Source of the DNA: Candidatus Gastranaerophilales bacterium
GTDB lineage: Bacteria > Cyanobacteriota > Vampirovibrionia > Gastranaerophilales > Gastranaerophilaceae
Length of the DNA stretch: 7,097 nucleotides
Reading direction: 5' to 3'
NCBI GenBank assembly: GCA_021201175.1
Contig: JAJQFK010000226.1
Coordinates: 1-7,097, forward strand
Of this stretch, positions 1-6,369 are shown piece after piece. The notes under the pieces were generated by a model. The model made no database searches, was not told where the DNA came from, and worked only from the letters and a program-made list of their open reading frames with translations. Positions within the stretch are counted from its first letter, which is position 1, and every line of letters starts with the position of its first letter. A program made the position numbers and the translations under genes.

Positions 1-813
1 TTCAGTTTTTCATCTCTGTTTTTATTTATGGCATAAGCCATATTGAGACCACTTGCCGTTGTAGTTTTAGGATGTGCCTTTGCACCCGTTGCAAAACTGC
101 AAAAACGAATAAAAAGCGTTATGGAAAAAACCGTATTTGCGGATGCTTCAATTATTACCGAATACAATGAAGTTTTTGCAGGTAATAAAACAATAACTTC
201 GTACAACTTACAAAAACACGAAACAGGTAAATTTTCTTTTATCCTTAAAAATATTTTTAATCTTAGAATAAAAATGGTACAAAAAACACAATGGCTCTCG
301 CCGATGATGCATGTGATAGTTTCTATCGGTATAGCTGCGGCAATTGGCTACGGCTCACACTTAATTATGACAAACCAAATTACAAGCGGCAATTTTGTTT
401 CTTTTATAACTGCATTAATCTTGCTTTATACTCCGGTTAAAAATCTCGGCAATAATTTAAATGCCGTTCAATTTTCATTTTTCTCTATAGAGAGAATTTT
501 TGAAGTCTTAGAATCCGTGCCTGAGATAAGAGATAAAGAAAATGCAGTAGTAATGGGCAGGGAACATACAAATATTGAATTTAAAGATGTTTGGTTTGAA
601 TATGCTGAAAATGTTCCGGTGCTAAAAAATATAAATCTGCAAATAAAACAAGGAGAAACAATTGCTTTAGTTGGAAATTCCGGCGGCGGTAAAACAACAA
701 TAGTAAATCTTTTGCCAAGATTTTACGATATTAAATCCGGCTCAATCACTATTGACGGAATTGATATTAGAAACTATACACTTCAAAGCCTCAGACAGAA
801 TAATGCTTTTTAA
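1..813 (+). pseudogene. MsbA-like ABC exporter half-transporter, broken remnant
   Basis: This is the middle of a type I ABC exporter (fused membrane domain plus ATPase) of the MsbA/lipid-exporter type. Counting from the TTG at position 43, residues 1-20 are the end of a membrane helix. Residues 20-80 match the cytoplasmic extension of the fold (KRIKSVMEK, then GNKTITSYN). Residues about 84-106 and 115-133 are two further membrane helices. The nucleotide-binding domain begins near residue 180 (IEFKDVWFEY), with Walker A GNSGGGKTT at 211-219. The frame stops right after SLRQNNAF, so the Q-loop, signature motif, Walker B and H-loop are absent, roughly 170 residues short of a normal family member. 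The same frame is open from base 1 but carries TAA at 34-36, where a helix residue would be expected, so the TTG is not a convincing start. Its position upstream of lipid A genes fits a former lipid A flippase, but the substrate is inferred. The 5' end lies outside the window. Confidence 0.85.
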
Positions 814-866
814 CAAGTTTAATAATTAGTTGAAATAAAACTTATAAGCAAAAGGAGAAGATTAAA

Positions 867-1235
867 ATGAATAGAATATTATATTGCAAAATTGGTTGGA
901 TGAAAAACTATACAGGAAAACAGAATGGTAATCCCAGACGGGGTGGTGCATATAATGACGAAAGTACAGGGCATGAGATATATAATTTTAAAAGTTATAG
1001 TGGAAAGTATTACGGATTTGTTGGACAAGGTAAAAAGAAAACAATTCATATAGAAAAATTGGGAGCAGATAAAAATAGCGAGTCTGTTAAAAATATACTG
1101 GTGGTTTTTGTTGCAACCGCTGATGAAAAAGGACAGTATATTGTTGGTTGGTATAAGGATGCATTTGTATACAGAGATTCTAAAACAGTACAAAGATTTG
1201 GCAATTTCCGAAAATATGTCAATAAAATTAAATGA
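867..1235 (+). CDS. Orphan protein resembling the N-terminal domain of predicted HNH/restriction-type nucleases
   Basis: A 122-residue soluble protein with no signal peptide or membrane segment. The start is supported by a good ribosome binding site (AGGAG at 853-857, 9 bases upstream). Visible landmarks are MNRILYCKIGWMKNY at the start, a glycine-rich stretch near 25-35, YSGKYYGFV near 44-52, IHIEKLGA near 60-67, an ILVVFVAT strand near 77-84 and YIVGWYKDAFVYRD near 91-104. From memory, this series of landmarks resembles an N-terminal domain found on some predicted HNH-type or restriction endonucleases, where a catalytic part follows. No HNH or PD-(D/E)XK motif is seen here, so this is either a stand-alone domain or a truncated gene. 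The last 20 residues look less protein-like, and another frame stays open to 1296, so a frameshift is possible. It lies between a broken transporter and a gene-poor stretch. The function is not known; the homology rests on memory only. Confidence 0.6.
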   Translation: MNRILYCKIGWMKNYTGKQNGNPRRGGAYNDESTGHEIYNFKSYSGKYYGFVGQGKKKTIHIEKLGADKNSESVKNILVVFVATADEKGQYIVGWYKDAFVYRDSKTVQRFGNFRKYVNKIK

Positions 1236-1296
1236 AGAAATGGATAAATACATGGAATGTCATAGAAAAAGTTTTCAGAAAAAATATAATAAATAA

Positions 1297-1608
1297 GGTT
1301 CATGTAAAGTAACAACAAATTTAGAAAAAATTGACAGGGTATTTTGAGAAAAATGTCGGCATTAATACCAAATTTTGAAACCCTTCCTGCCCGAAATAAT
1401 CATTTTATCTGTCACAAAAAATCATTTCATGTGTCCGTTTACATTGCACTTAAAAATTAATATTAGATAATACACATTAATACATAATAAAAATCGAATA
1501 AAAATTTTTATATAAATATTCTGTATTTTCTCTTTGTTCGCTATCGGTTCAAATAGGTTTTAAATAAATATTATGGCAAATGTGGTAAAAGTGGTAAAAG
1601 TAAAATAT
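1297..1608. other. Gene-poor AT-rich interval
   Basis: About 310 bases with no ORF that has both a ribosome binding site and protein-like composition. It holds an AT palindrome near 1498-1513 and a short tandem repeat (GTGGTAAAA at 1582-1590 and 1591-1599, followed by GTAAAA). A TTGACA hexamer at 1331-1336 has no matching -10 box at normal spacing. I see no RNA gene. The stretch lies downstream of both the orphan protein at 867-1235 and the convergent minus-strand ORF at 1609-1863, so it may simply be the 3' ends of both transcripts or decayed DNA. Confidence 0.5.
1582..1605. repeat. Short tandem repeat, GTGGTAAAA twice plus a partial copy
   Basis: GTGGTAAAA occurs at 1582-1590 and again at 1591-1599, followed directly by GTAAAA. 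It lies just past the stop codon of the minus-strand ORF at 1609-1863. It is too short and too AT-rich to assign a role. Confidence 0.5.
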
Positions 1609-1863
1609 CTATTCTGTTTGACAATCATTAATGGTTTCAGAAATAAGAGTTTCTATATTATCTAGCAGTATCTTTATTTCTTTAATATGCAGGAGTGTAT
1701 AACTCTTATCTTTACCTGTTGAATATGTTAATTGTTTTTTGATGTATGACGCCGTTGCTAAAGCCCTCGAAATGACGCAACTGAACCGACCGGAACGGAG
1801 TTCCGAAGGTGAAACTCGGCGATCGTGGAGTAAATCTAAGAGGCTGTATTTGATGTACTTCAT
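1609..1863 (-). CDS. Small protein of unknown function carrying an in-frame palindromic insert
   Basis: An 84-residue ORF read leftward, starting MKYIKYSLLDLLH and ending in a helical, charged tail (YTLLHIKEIKILLDNIETL near residues 56-74). The start has a plausible ribosome binding site (AGAGGA on the minus strand, about 9 bases upstream, near 1873-1878). Upstream are TATAAT (1900-1895) and TTTACC (1923-1918) with 17-base spacing, a reasonable promoter. Residues about 12-39 are encoded by a block that is about 57% GC, whereas the flanks are 30% or less. This block contains a perfect hairpin and looks like an inserted repeat element. Without it, residues 1-11 and 40-84 would form a short helical protein. 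I do not recognise a family and see no membrane segment or catalytic motif. The gene may be real, with the insert tolerated in frame, or the ORF may be partly an accident of the repeat. Confidence 0.4.
   Translation of the reverse strand: MKYIKYSLLDLLHDRRVSPSELRSGRFSCVISRALATASYIKKQLTYSTGKDKSYTLLHIKEIKILLDNIETLISETINDCQTE
1748..1832. repeat. GC-rich palindromic element, REP/RPE-like
   Basis: From 1751 to 1830, 46 of 80 bases are G or C, in surroundings of 30% GC or less. The centre is a perfect hairpin: CGGAAC (1791-1796), loop GGA, GTTCCG (1800-1805). A short internal loop separates it from outer pairs ACC (1785-1787) and GGT (1808-1810). The run CTCGAAATGACG near 1766-1777 resembles the ends of dispersed palindromic repeats I recall from several AT-rich bacteria, though I cannot check this here. 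No second copy exists in this window. The element lies in frame inside the minus-strand ORF at 1609-1863. Confidence 0.55.
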
Positions 1864-1894
1864 AATAATTTTATCCTCTTTTAACTATTTTTTT

Positions 1895-1923
1895 ATTATA
1901 TCAAATTTATTATATTAGGTAAA
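1895..1923 (-). promoter_or_regulatory. Predicted promoter for the small minus-strand ORF
   Basis: On the minus strand a TTTACC -35 box (1923-1918, four of six consensus bases) and a perfect TATAAT -10 box (1900-1895) are separated by 17 bases. The start codon lies about 32 bases past the -10 box. The region is very AT-rich, so chance matches are possible. Confidence 0.4.
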
Positions 1924-1931
1924 TATATTGT

Positions 1932-1968
1932 TTGTGTTTTTTTTCTTAGCGTATTAAAATGGTAAAAT
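1932..1968 (+). promoter_or_regulatory. Predicted promoter region of the lpxD operon
   Basis: Two candidate -10 boxes precede lpxD. One is TAAAAT at 1955-1960, with a weak TTGTGT at 1932-1937 and a 17-base spacer. The other is TAAAAT at 1963-1968, preceded by TG to give an extended -10 (1960-1968). Either would give a short leader before the ribosome binding site. There is no other obvious entry point for the operon, because the upstream gene is on the opposite strand. The hexamers are weak and the base composition is biased. Confidence 0.35.
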
Positions 1969-1995
1969 GAGGATAATATAATAAGGGATATAAAT

Positions 1996-3066
1996 ATGAC
2001 TGAGTATTCATTAGAGGAAATATCGCAAATTGTCGGCGGTATTTTGACAAAGGTAAAAGATGTCAAAATTTCAAGATTGGGTCCTCCGTTACTGGCGGAT
2101 GAAAATACCCTTGCTTTAGCATTAAATGAAGATGAAATAGAAAATCTTTCAAAAACAAAAGCAAAGGCGGCACTTGTACCAATTGGTGTTTCAATGGATA
2201 ATATTTCTACTATTGAAGCTGAACGTCCAAGGCTTGCTATGATGAAATTACTTCACTTATTCTATATACCGCCGGAATCTTCTTCCGGAATTCATCCAAG
2301 TGCCGTTGTCCACCCGACAGCTAAATTGGGAGAAAATGTTTCAATCGGTCCTAACGTTGTTATTTCAAGAAATGTTTCAATCGGAAAAAACTCTAAAATA
2401 TTAGCAAATACCTATATTGGCCGCTCCGTTCAAATAGGTGAAAATTGTCTTTTCCATGCGGGAGTTAACATCGGGGATAATGCTATTATTGGAAATAAAG
2501 TAATTTTGCAGCACGGTGTAAGCATTGGTGCCGACGGTTTTAGTTTCGTTACCGAAAACCCTAACAACGTTGAAAATGCACGGCAAGAAGGTGATGTAAA
2601 AGAAGATAATACAGACCAGAAAATATATAAAATTCCTTCTCTTGGCTCTGTTGTAATCGGTGATGATGTTGAAATAGGTGCAAATACTTGTATAGATAAA
2701 GGTACAATTGAAAATACCGAAATCGGAGAACAAACCAAAATAGATAATTTAGTTCAAATAGGTCATAATTGCAAAATCGGAAAAGGCTGCATGATTGTTT
2801 CACAGGTCGGGGTTGCAGGCAGTTGTAAGATTGGCGACAGGGTTGTAATTGCCGGTCAAGTCGGATTGGCAGACCATATTGAAATTGGCAGTGATTCTAT
2901 AATCATGGCACAAGCGGGAGTTACAAGAAGCTTCCCTGAAAAATCAATTCTTATCGGGGCTCCGGCTATGACAAGAAAAGATTTTATAAAACACATGAAA
3001 ACTATGAAGAAAGCTGAAGACTTAGTTTCTAAGTTTAAAGACTATGAACATCTATTAAAGGATTAA
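1996..3066 (+). CDS. lpxD: UDP-3-O-(3-hydroxyacyl)glucosamine N-acyltransferase LpxD
   Basis: LpxD is the cytoplasmic enzyme that transfers a 3-hydroxyacyl chain from ACP to the 2-amino group of UDP-3-O-acyl-glucosamine, the third step of lipid A synthesis. The 356-residue length is normal. Residues 1-95 form the uridine-binding N-terminal domain (start MTEYSLEEISQIVGG). Residues about 100-330 are hexapeptide repeats of a left-handed beta helix (IGPNV, IGKNS, IGENC and so on), followed by a C-terminal helix. The motif GADGFSF lies at 178-184. The general-base histidine is H257 in VQIGHN, matching E. coli H239; H294 in LADHIEIG matches H276, with identical spacing of 37. Residues 186-211 form a polar loop about 19 residues longer than the E. 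coli equivalent. AAGGGA at 1983-1988 supports the start. It is the first gene of the lipid A block, 3 bases before lpxC. Confidence 0.96.
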   Translation: MTEYSLEEISQIVGGILTKVKDVKISRLGPPLLADENTLALALNEDEIENLSKTKAKAALVPIGVSMDNISTIEAERPRLAMMKLLHLFYIPPESSSGIHPSAVVHPTAKLGENVSIGPNVVISRNVSIGKNSKILANTYIGRSVQIGENCLFHAGVNIGDNAIIGNKVILQHGVSIGADGFSFVTENPNNVENARQEGDVKEDNTDQKIYKIPSLGSVVIGDDVEIGANTCIDKGTIENTEIGEQTKIDNLVQIGHNCKIGKGCMIVSQVGVAGSCKIGDRVVIAGQVGLADHIEIGSDSIIMAQAGVTRSFPEKSILIGAPAMTRKDFIKHMKTMKKAEDLVSKFKDYEHLLKD

Positions 3067-3069
3067 CAG

Positions 3070-3876
3070 ATGACAACTATAAAAAAAGAGGTAACCTTAA
3101 AGTCAATTGCTTTAATGACCGGAGTTGATTCCGAAGCTAAAGTTTGTCCTTCACAAACAAAAGGTATCCGTTTCCATTTTGGCGAGAAAGTTATTGCAGC
3201 TGATGTTGATAATGTTGTATCAACTGAACACTGTACTGTAATTGGCGATGACACTATTAAAATAATGCTTATAGAACACTTTATGGCGGCATGTGCAATA
3301 TGTCAAATTGATTCATTGGATGTTTATCTTTCTCATTTTGAATTGCCAATTCTCGGGGGAGGTTCAAAAGAATGGGTAAATGCATTTCAAAATGCAGGTA
3401 TAGAATCTTGTGATAAAAAGATATTTACGGTAAAAGAACCTTTATATTATCTTAACGGAAAAACCCACCTTGTCGTATTACCGGCAAAGGATTTAAATGT
3501 GACTTATTCCGTTAATTTTAAACATAAAGATTTAAAAAATCGCTGGGTAAGTTTGGATACTAAAAATATAGATGAAATAGCTCAGGCAAGGACATTCGGA
3601 TATTTAAACGAACTTGAAATGCTTCAAAAGGCAGGTTATGCGAGAGGCGCAAAAATCGAAAATACATTGGGATTAACTGATGACGGTTATACTTGCGAAC
3701 TTAATTCGGAATTTGAACCGATAAAGCATAAGATTTTAGATTTAATCGGAGATTTTTATCTTGCCGGCTGTAATATTTTCAATCTTCATGTACAAATTAT
3801 TGTAAAAGAAGCGGGGCACAGTGTCCATATAATAGCTGCAAAAGAAATAAAATATAAATTGACCTTGGAGGAATAA
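3070..3876 (+). CDS. lpxC: UDP-3-O-acyl-N-acetylglucosamine deacetylase LpxC, divergent N-terminus
   Basis: LpxC is the zinc-dependent deacetylase that makes the first committed step of lipid A synthesis, in the cytoplasm. Zinc ligands are visible: H70 in IEHFMAA, and H220 and D224 in HKILDLIGD, matching E. coli H79, H238 and D242. E69 is the expected general base. H250 in EAGHS matches H265, though the interval from H220 is three residues longer than in E. coli. The ARTFGY motif lies near residues 174-179. At 268 residues it is short for the family (often 270-305). The N-terminal glycine-rich GLHSG-type motif is not recognisable; the stretch TGVDSEAKVCPSQTKG stands in its place, apparently with about eight residues missing. 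AAAGGA at 3057-3062, inside the end of lpxD, supports the start. The stop shares a base with the fabZ start (TAATG), implying translational coupling. Confidence 0.92.
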   Translation: MTTIKKEVTLKSIALMTGVDSEAKVCPSQTKGIRFHFGEKVIAADVDNVVSTEHCTVIGDDTIKIMLIEHFMAACAICQIDSLDVYLSHFELPILGGGSKEWVNAFQNAGIESCDKKIFTVKEPLYYLNGKTHLVVLPAKDLNVTYSVNFKHKDLKNRWVSLDTKNIDEIAQARTFGYLNELEMLQKAGYARGAKIENTLGLTDDGYTCELNSEFEPIKHKILDLIGDFYLAGCNIFNLHVQIIVKEAGHSVHIIAAKEIKYKLTLEE

Positions 3877-4328
3877 TGACAGAAGAACAAATCGTAAAAT
3901 TTGATGTTATGGAAATCATGCAAATGATACCCCACCGGTATCCTTTTATACTGGTAGATAAAATAACAGAGTGTGTACCGGGTAAATATTGCAAAGGATA
4001 TAAAAATTTAACAATGAATGAGCAGTTTTTTCAGGGGCATTTCCCAGGGAATCCCGTATTTCCCGGAGTTCTTCAACTAGAAGCAATGGCTCAGATGTCG
4101 GCAGGTGTTTTAATGCCGTTACCGCAATATAAAGATAAATTATTTCTGTATGCCGGTATTGATGGTGTAAGATTCAGGAAACAAGTAAAACCCGGTGACA
4201 GATTCGATATGGAAGCGGAACTTATAAAAATAAAAGGTCCTATTGCAAAAGCAAGTGCAAAAGGTTTTGTTAACGGACAACTTGCCGTAGAGGCAGAATT
4301 AATGTTTTCGATTGTAGGAAATAAATAA
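3876..4328 (+). CDS. fabZ: 3-hydroxyacyl-ACP dehydratase FabZ
   Basis: FabZ dehydrates 3-hydroxyacyl-ACP during fatty-acid elongation in the cytoplasm, so it competes with LpxA and LpxD for the same acyl donors. The 150-residue length and single hot-dog fold are typical. IPHRYPFILVDKI lies near the start, and QGHFPGNPVFPGVLQLEAMAQ carries the catalytic pair H55 and E69, matching E. coli H54 and E68 in identity and spacing. The ATG overlaps the lpxC stop by one base. The ribosome binding site GGAGGA (3867-3872) lies inside the end of lpxC and is unusually close, about 4 bases. In Bacteroidetes lpxC and fabZ are fused into one gene; here they are separate. Placement between lpxC and lpxA is a common arrangement. 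Confidence 0.96.
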   Translation: MTEEQIVKFDVMEIMQMIPHRYPFILVDKITECVPGKYCKGYKNLTMNEQFFQGHFPGNPVFPGVLQLEAMAQMSAGVLMPLPQYKDKLFLYAGIDGVRFRKQVKPGDRFDMEAELIKIKGPIAKASAKGFVNGQLAVEAELMFSIVGNK

Positions 4329-4345
4329 CAGGGGAGGATAAAATA

Positions 4346-5149
4346 ATGACTATTCATAAAACGGCAATCATTGCAGATAATGCAGTAATACCGGCAAGTT
4401 GCGAAATTGGTCCAAACGTTATAATAGGAGAAGATGTAGTTCTTGGTGAAAATGTTAAAATTATCGCTAATGCGTATTTAGAATATTGTGAAATCGGGAG
4501 CGGAACTATAATATATCCTTTCGCTAGTTTAGGTACATCTCCTCAAGATTTAAGTTATCACGGACAAAAAACAAAAGCCGTTATCGGTGAAAACTGTATT
4601 ATAAAAGAATACGTAACCATAAATCGTGCCGCCGGCGAAGATGGGGCGGTTACAAAAGTTGGTAATAAATGTTTATTTATGGCATCTTCACACGTAGCAC
4701 ATAACTGCGTTGTTGAAGATGAAGCAATTTTTGCTAATCTTGCAACAATAGGCGGGCATGTTCATGTCGGAAAAGGCGCATTTCTTGGTGGTATGAGTGT
4801 TTATCACCAAAATATCAGAATCGGTGAATATGTTATAATTTCCGGATTTTCTGCCTCAAGAATGGACATTCCTCCTTTTTCAAAAGCTGACGGCAGACCT
4901 GCTATAATCCATGGACCAAACACAATAGGATTAAAAAGACGCGGGTTTACTCCGGAAGAAAGAAAAAATATAAGAGAAGCTTATAAACTTATTCAATCGA
5001 GAACACACACTTTGACAGAGGTTGTTGAAATTTTAGAAAAAGAATATCCTAATGACAAAAATGTTTTACGCATTGCAGATTTTATAAAAACTTCAAAAAG
5101 AGGAATATATCTTTCACGGTGTAATGATTTAGAAGACGTTGAGGTATAA
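4346..5149 (+). CDS. lpxA: UDP-N-acetylglucosamine acyltransferase LpxA
   Basis: LpxA transfers a 3-hydroxyacyl chain from ACP to the 3-OH of UDP-GlcNAc, the first step of lipid A synthesis. The 267-residue length is typical. Residues 1-180 are hexapeptide repeats forming a left-handed beta helix, and the C-terminal helical part begins near GLKRRGF. The catalytic histidine is H119 in SHVAHNC (E. coli H125). H116 and H154 (VYHQ) match H122 and H160. GTSPQDLSYHG is the characteristic loop, and NTIGLKRRGF is the family motif that separates LpxA from LpxD. AGGGGAGG at 4330-4337, 8 bases upstream, is a strong ribosome binding site. It ends 2 bases before the aminopeptidase. The acyl chain length it prefers cannot be told from the sequence alone. 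Confidence 0.96.
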   Translation: MTIHKTAIIADNAVIPASCEIGPNVIIGEDVVLGENVKIIANAYLEYCEIGSGTIIYPFASLGTSPQDLSYHGQKTKAVIGENCIIKEYVTINRAAGEDGAVTKVGNKCLFMASSHVAHNCVVEDEAIFANLATIGGHVHVGKGAFLGGMSVYHQNIRIGEYVIISGFSASRMDIPPFSKADGRPAIIHGPNTIGLKRRGFTPEERKNIREAYKLIQSRTHTLTEVVEILEKEYPNDKNVLRIADFIKTSKRGIYLSRCNDLEDVEV

Positions 5150-5151
5150 TA

Positions 5152-6255
5152 ATGACAAATTTATGGGAAAAATATGCAAAAGTTCTGGTAGAATATTCAG
5201 TTAATGTTCAGAAGGGAGAATTAACCGTTATCAGAACAGATTCTCATTTATCACAGCCGCTTATAAAAGAAATATATAAACAAGTCCTTTTAAGAGGCGG
5301 TTATCCTGTTGTAAGAACAGGCATGGAAGGCTTAAATGAGGTGTTTATTAAAAATGCTTCCGATGAACAGCTTGTCTATATTGACCCTATGCTTGAGCTT
5401 GAATATGAAAAAGCACAAAATCTTATTTCAATAGGCGCGCCGGTAAACGTAAAAAGTATGGCAGGTTCTGATTCCGGAAAACTTGCCCGGCGCTCGGCTG
5501 CACTAAAAAAATTATCTGAAAAAATGCTGAAACGCTCCGCCGAAGGCTCTCTTAAATGGGTTATTGCTGATTTTCCAACCAATGCTCTTGCTCAAGAAGC
5601 AGGCATGTCTTTAGATGAATATACGGAATTTCTGGTAAATGCTTGTTGGCTTCACCTTGATGACCCCGTTTTAAAATGGAAAGAAATAGGAGAAAAGCAG
5701 GAAAAAATAGCTGATTATCTTAATACAAAATCACAAATACATATAATCGGTGAGAAAACGGATATTACGTTTAATACTGCTGGCAGAATCTGGAAGAGTT
5801 GTGCGGGCGAATATAACTTCCCCGACGGAGAAGTTTATACTTCCCCTGTTGAAAACAGCGCTAACGGTCAGATATATTTTGATTTTCCGCAGATATACAG
5901 AGGAAATGAGGCACAAAAAGTCCTTTTAACGTTAGAAAATGGAAAGATTGTTGACGCAAAAGCAGAAAAGGGCGAGGATTTTCTTAACAACATGTTAAAT
6001 ATGGATGAAGGCTCACGTTTTGTAGGAGAAATTGCAATCGGAACAAATGACATGGTACAAAAAGTAACCGGAAATATTTTGTTTGATGAAAAAATCGGCG
6101 GTTCTATTCATATGGCTGCCGGCGCTTCTTATCCTGATACCGGAGGCAAAAATGTTTCAGGACTTCATTGGGATTTAATAAAAAATATGAAAAATGATGG
6201 AAAAATTTATGCTGATGATGTACTTATATATGAAAACGGTAAATTTTTAATATAA
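5152..6255 (+). CDS. M29-family metallo-aminopeptidase (AmpS/PepS-like)
   Basis: A 367-residue cytoplasmic metallo-aminopeptidase of peptidase family M29, which removes N-terminal residues from peptides using a two-metal site. The start MTNLWEKYAKVLVEYSVNVQKGE is typical. Candidate metal ligands and catalytic residues are E227 in FPDGEVYTSP, E293 in GEIAIGTN, H320 in GSIHMAAG, then Y327, H339 and D341 in HWDL, in the order known for AmpS and PepS. The spacing of the two glutamates (66) equals that in characterised members. The protein is somewhat shorter than the usual 400-420 residues. There is no signal peptide. Its ATG lies 2 bases after lpxA, and GAGG inside the lpxA end (near 5139) is its likely ribosome binding site, so it is probably co-transcribed with the lipid A genes. 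A metabolic reason for this is not evident; it may just share the promoter. Confidence 0.93.
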   Translation: MTNLWEKYAKVLVEYSVNVQKGELTVIRTDSHLSQPLIKEIYKQVLLRGGYPVVRTGMEGLNEVFIKNASDEQLVYIDPMLELEYEKAQNLISIGAPVNVKSMAGSDSGKLARRSAALKKLSEKMLKRSAEGSLKWVIADFPTNALAQEAGMSLDEYTEFLVNACWLHLDDPVLKWKEIGEKQEKIADYLNTKSQIHIIGEKTDITFNTAGRIWKSCAGEYNFPDGEVYTSPVENSANGQIYFDFPQIYRGNEAQKVLLTLENGKIVDAKAEKGEDFLNNMLNMDEGSRFVGEIAIGTNDMVQKVTGNILFDEKIGGSIHMAAGASYPDTGGKNVSGLHWDLIKNMKNDGKIYADDVLIYENGKFLI

Positions 6256-6312
6256 TCAATCATTTTATTGCATAAAATTCTGTAAATTAAAATATTCAAA
6301 ATAAATCCTTAT

Positions 6313-6330
6313 GACAAAAAATATTTTGTC
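6313..6330. promoter_or_regulatory. Small AT-rich inverted repeat upstream of the orphan gene
   Basis: GACAAAA (6313-6319) and TTTTGTC (6324-6330) form a perfect 7-base inverted repeat around a 4-base loop. It lies about 40 bases upstream of the start of the next gene and could be an operator or a weak stem in its leader. A TATAAA sequence at 6346-6351 is nearby, but no -35 box with good spacing is visible. Confidence 0.25.
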
Positions 6331-6369
6331 CGGTCTTTAATTCATTATAAATATAAAGGAGAGGTTTAT

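Noticed and set aside
43..45. TTG at 43 as the real start of the transporter gene
   Set aside because: It lies inside a membrane helix, the frame is hydrophobic before the stop at 34-36, and no ribosome binding site precedes it. It is an artefact of the upstream stop.
879..1318. Minus-strand ORFs opposite the orphan domain gene
   Set aside because: They are rich in Ile, Phe and Cys as expected for the complement of an AT-rich gene, while the + frame has a good ribosome binding site and recognisable motifs.
1331..1336. TTGACA as a promoter -35 box
   Set aside because: No -10-like hexamer at 16-18 bases downstream and no gene follows.
1818..1828. GGCGATCGTG as a cyanobacterial HIP1-type octamer
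   Set aside because: It differs from GCGATCGC at the last base, and only one such site is present, inside the GC-rich palindromic block.
2401..2803. Several minus-strand ORFs inside lpxD, lpxC, fabZ, lpxA and the aminopeptidase
   Set aside because: They lie opposite strongly recognised genes, have no ribosome binding sites seen, and have low-quality composition.
6262..6278. ATTTTAT/ATAAAAT hairpin as terminator of the lipid A operon
   Set aside because: The 7-base stem is made only of A-T pairs with a 3-base loop and no clear T-run, too weak to call.
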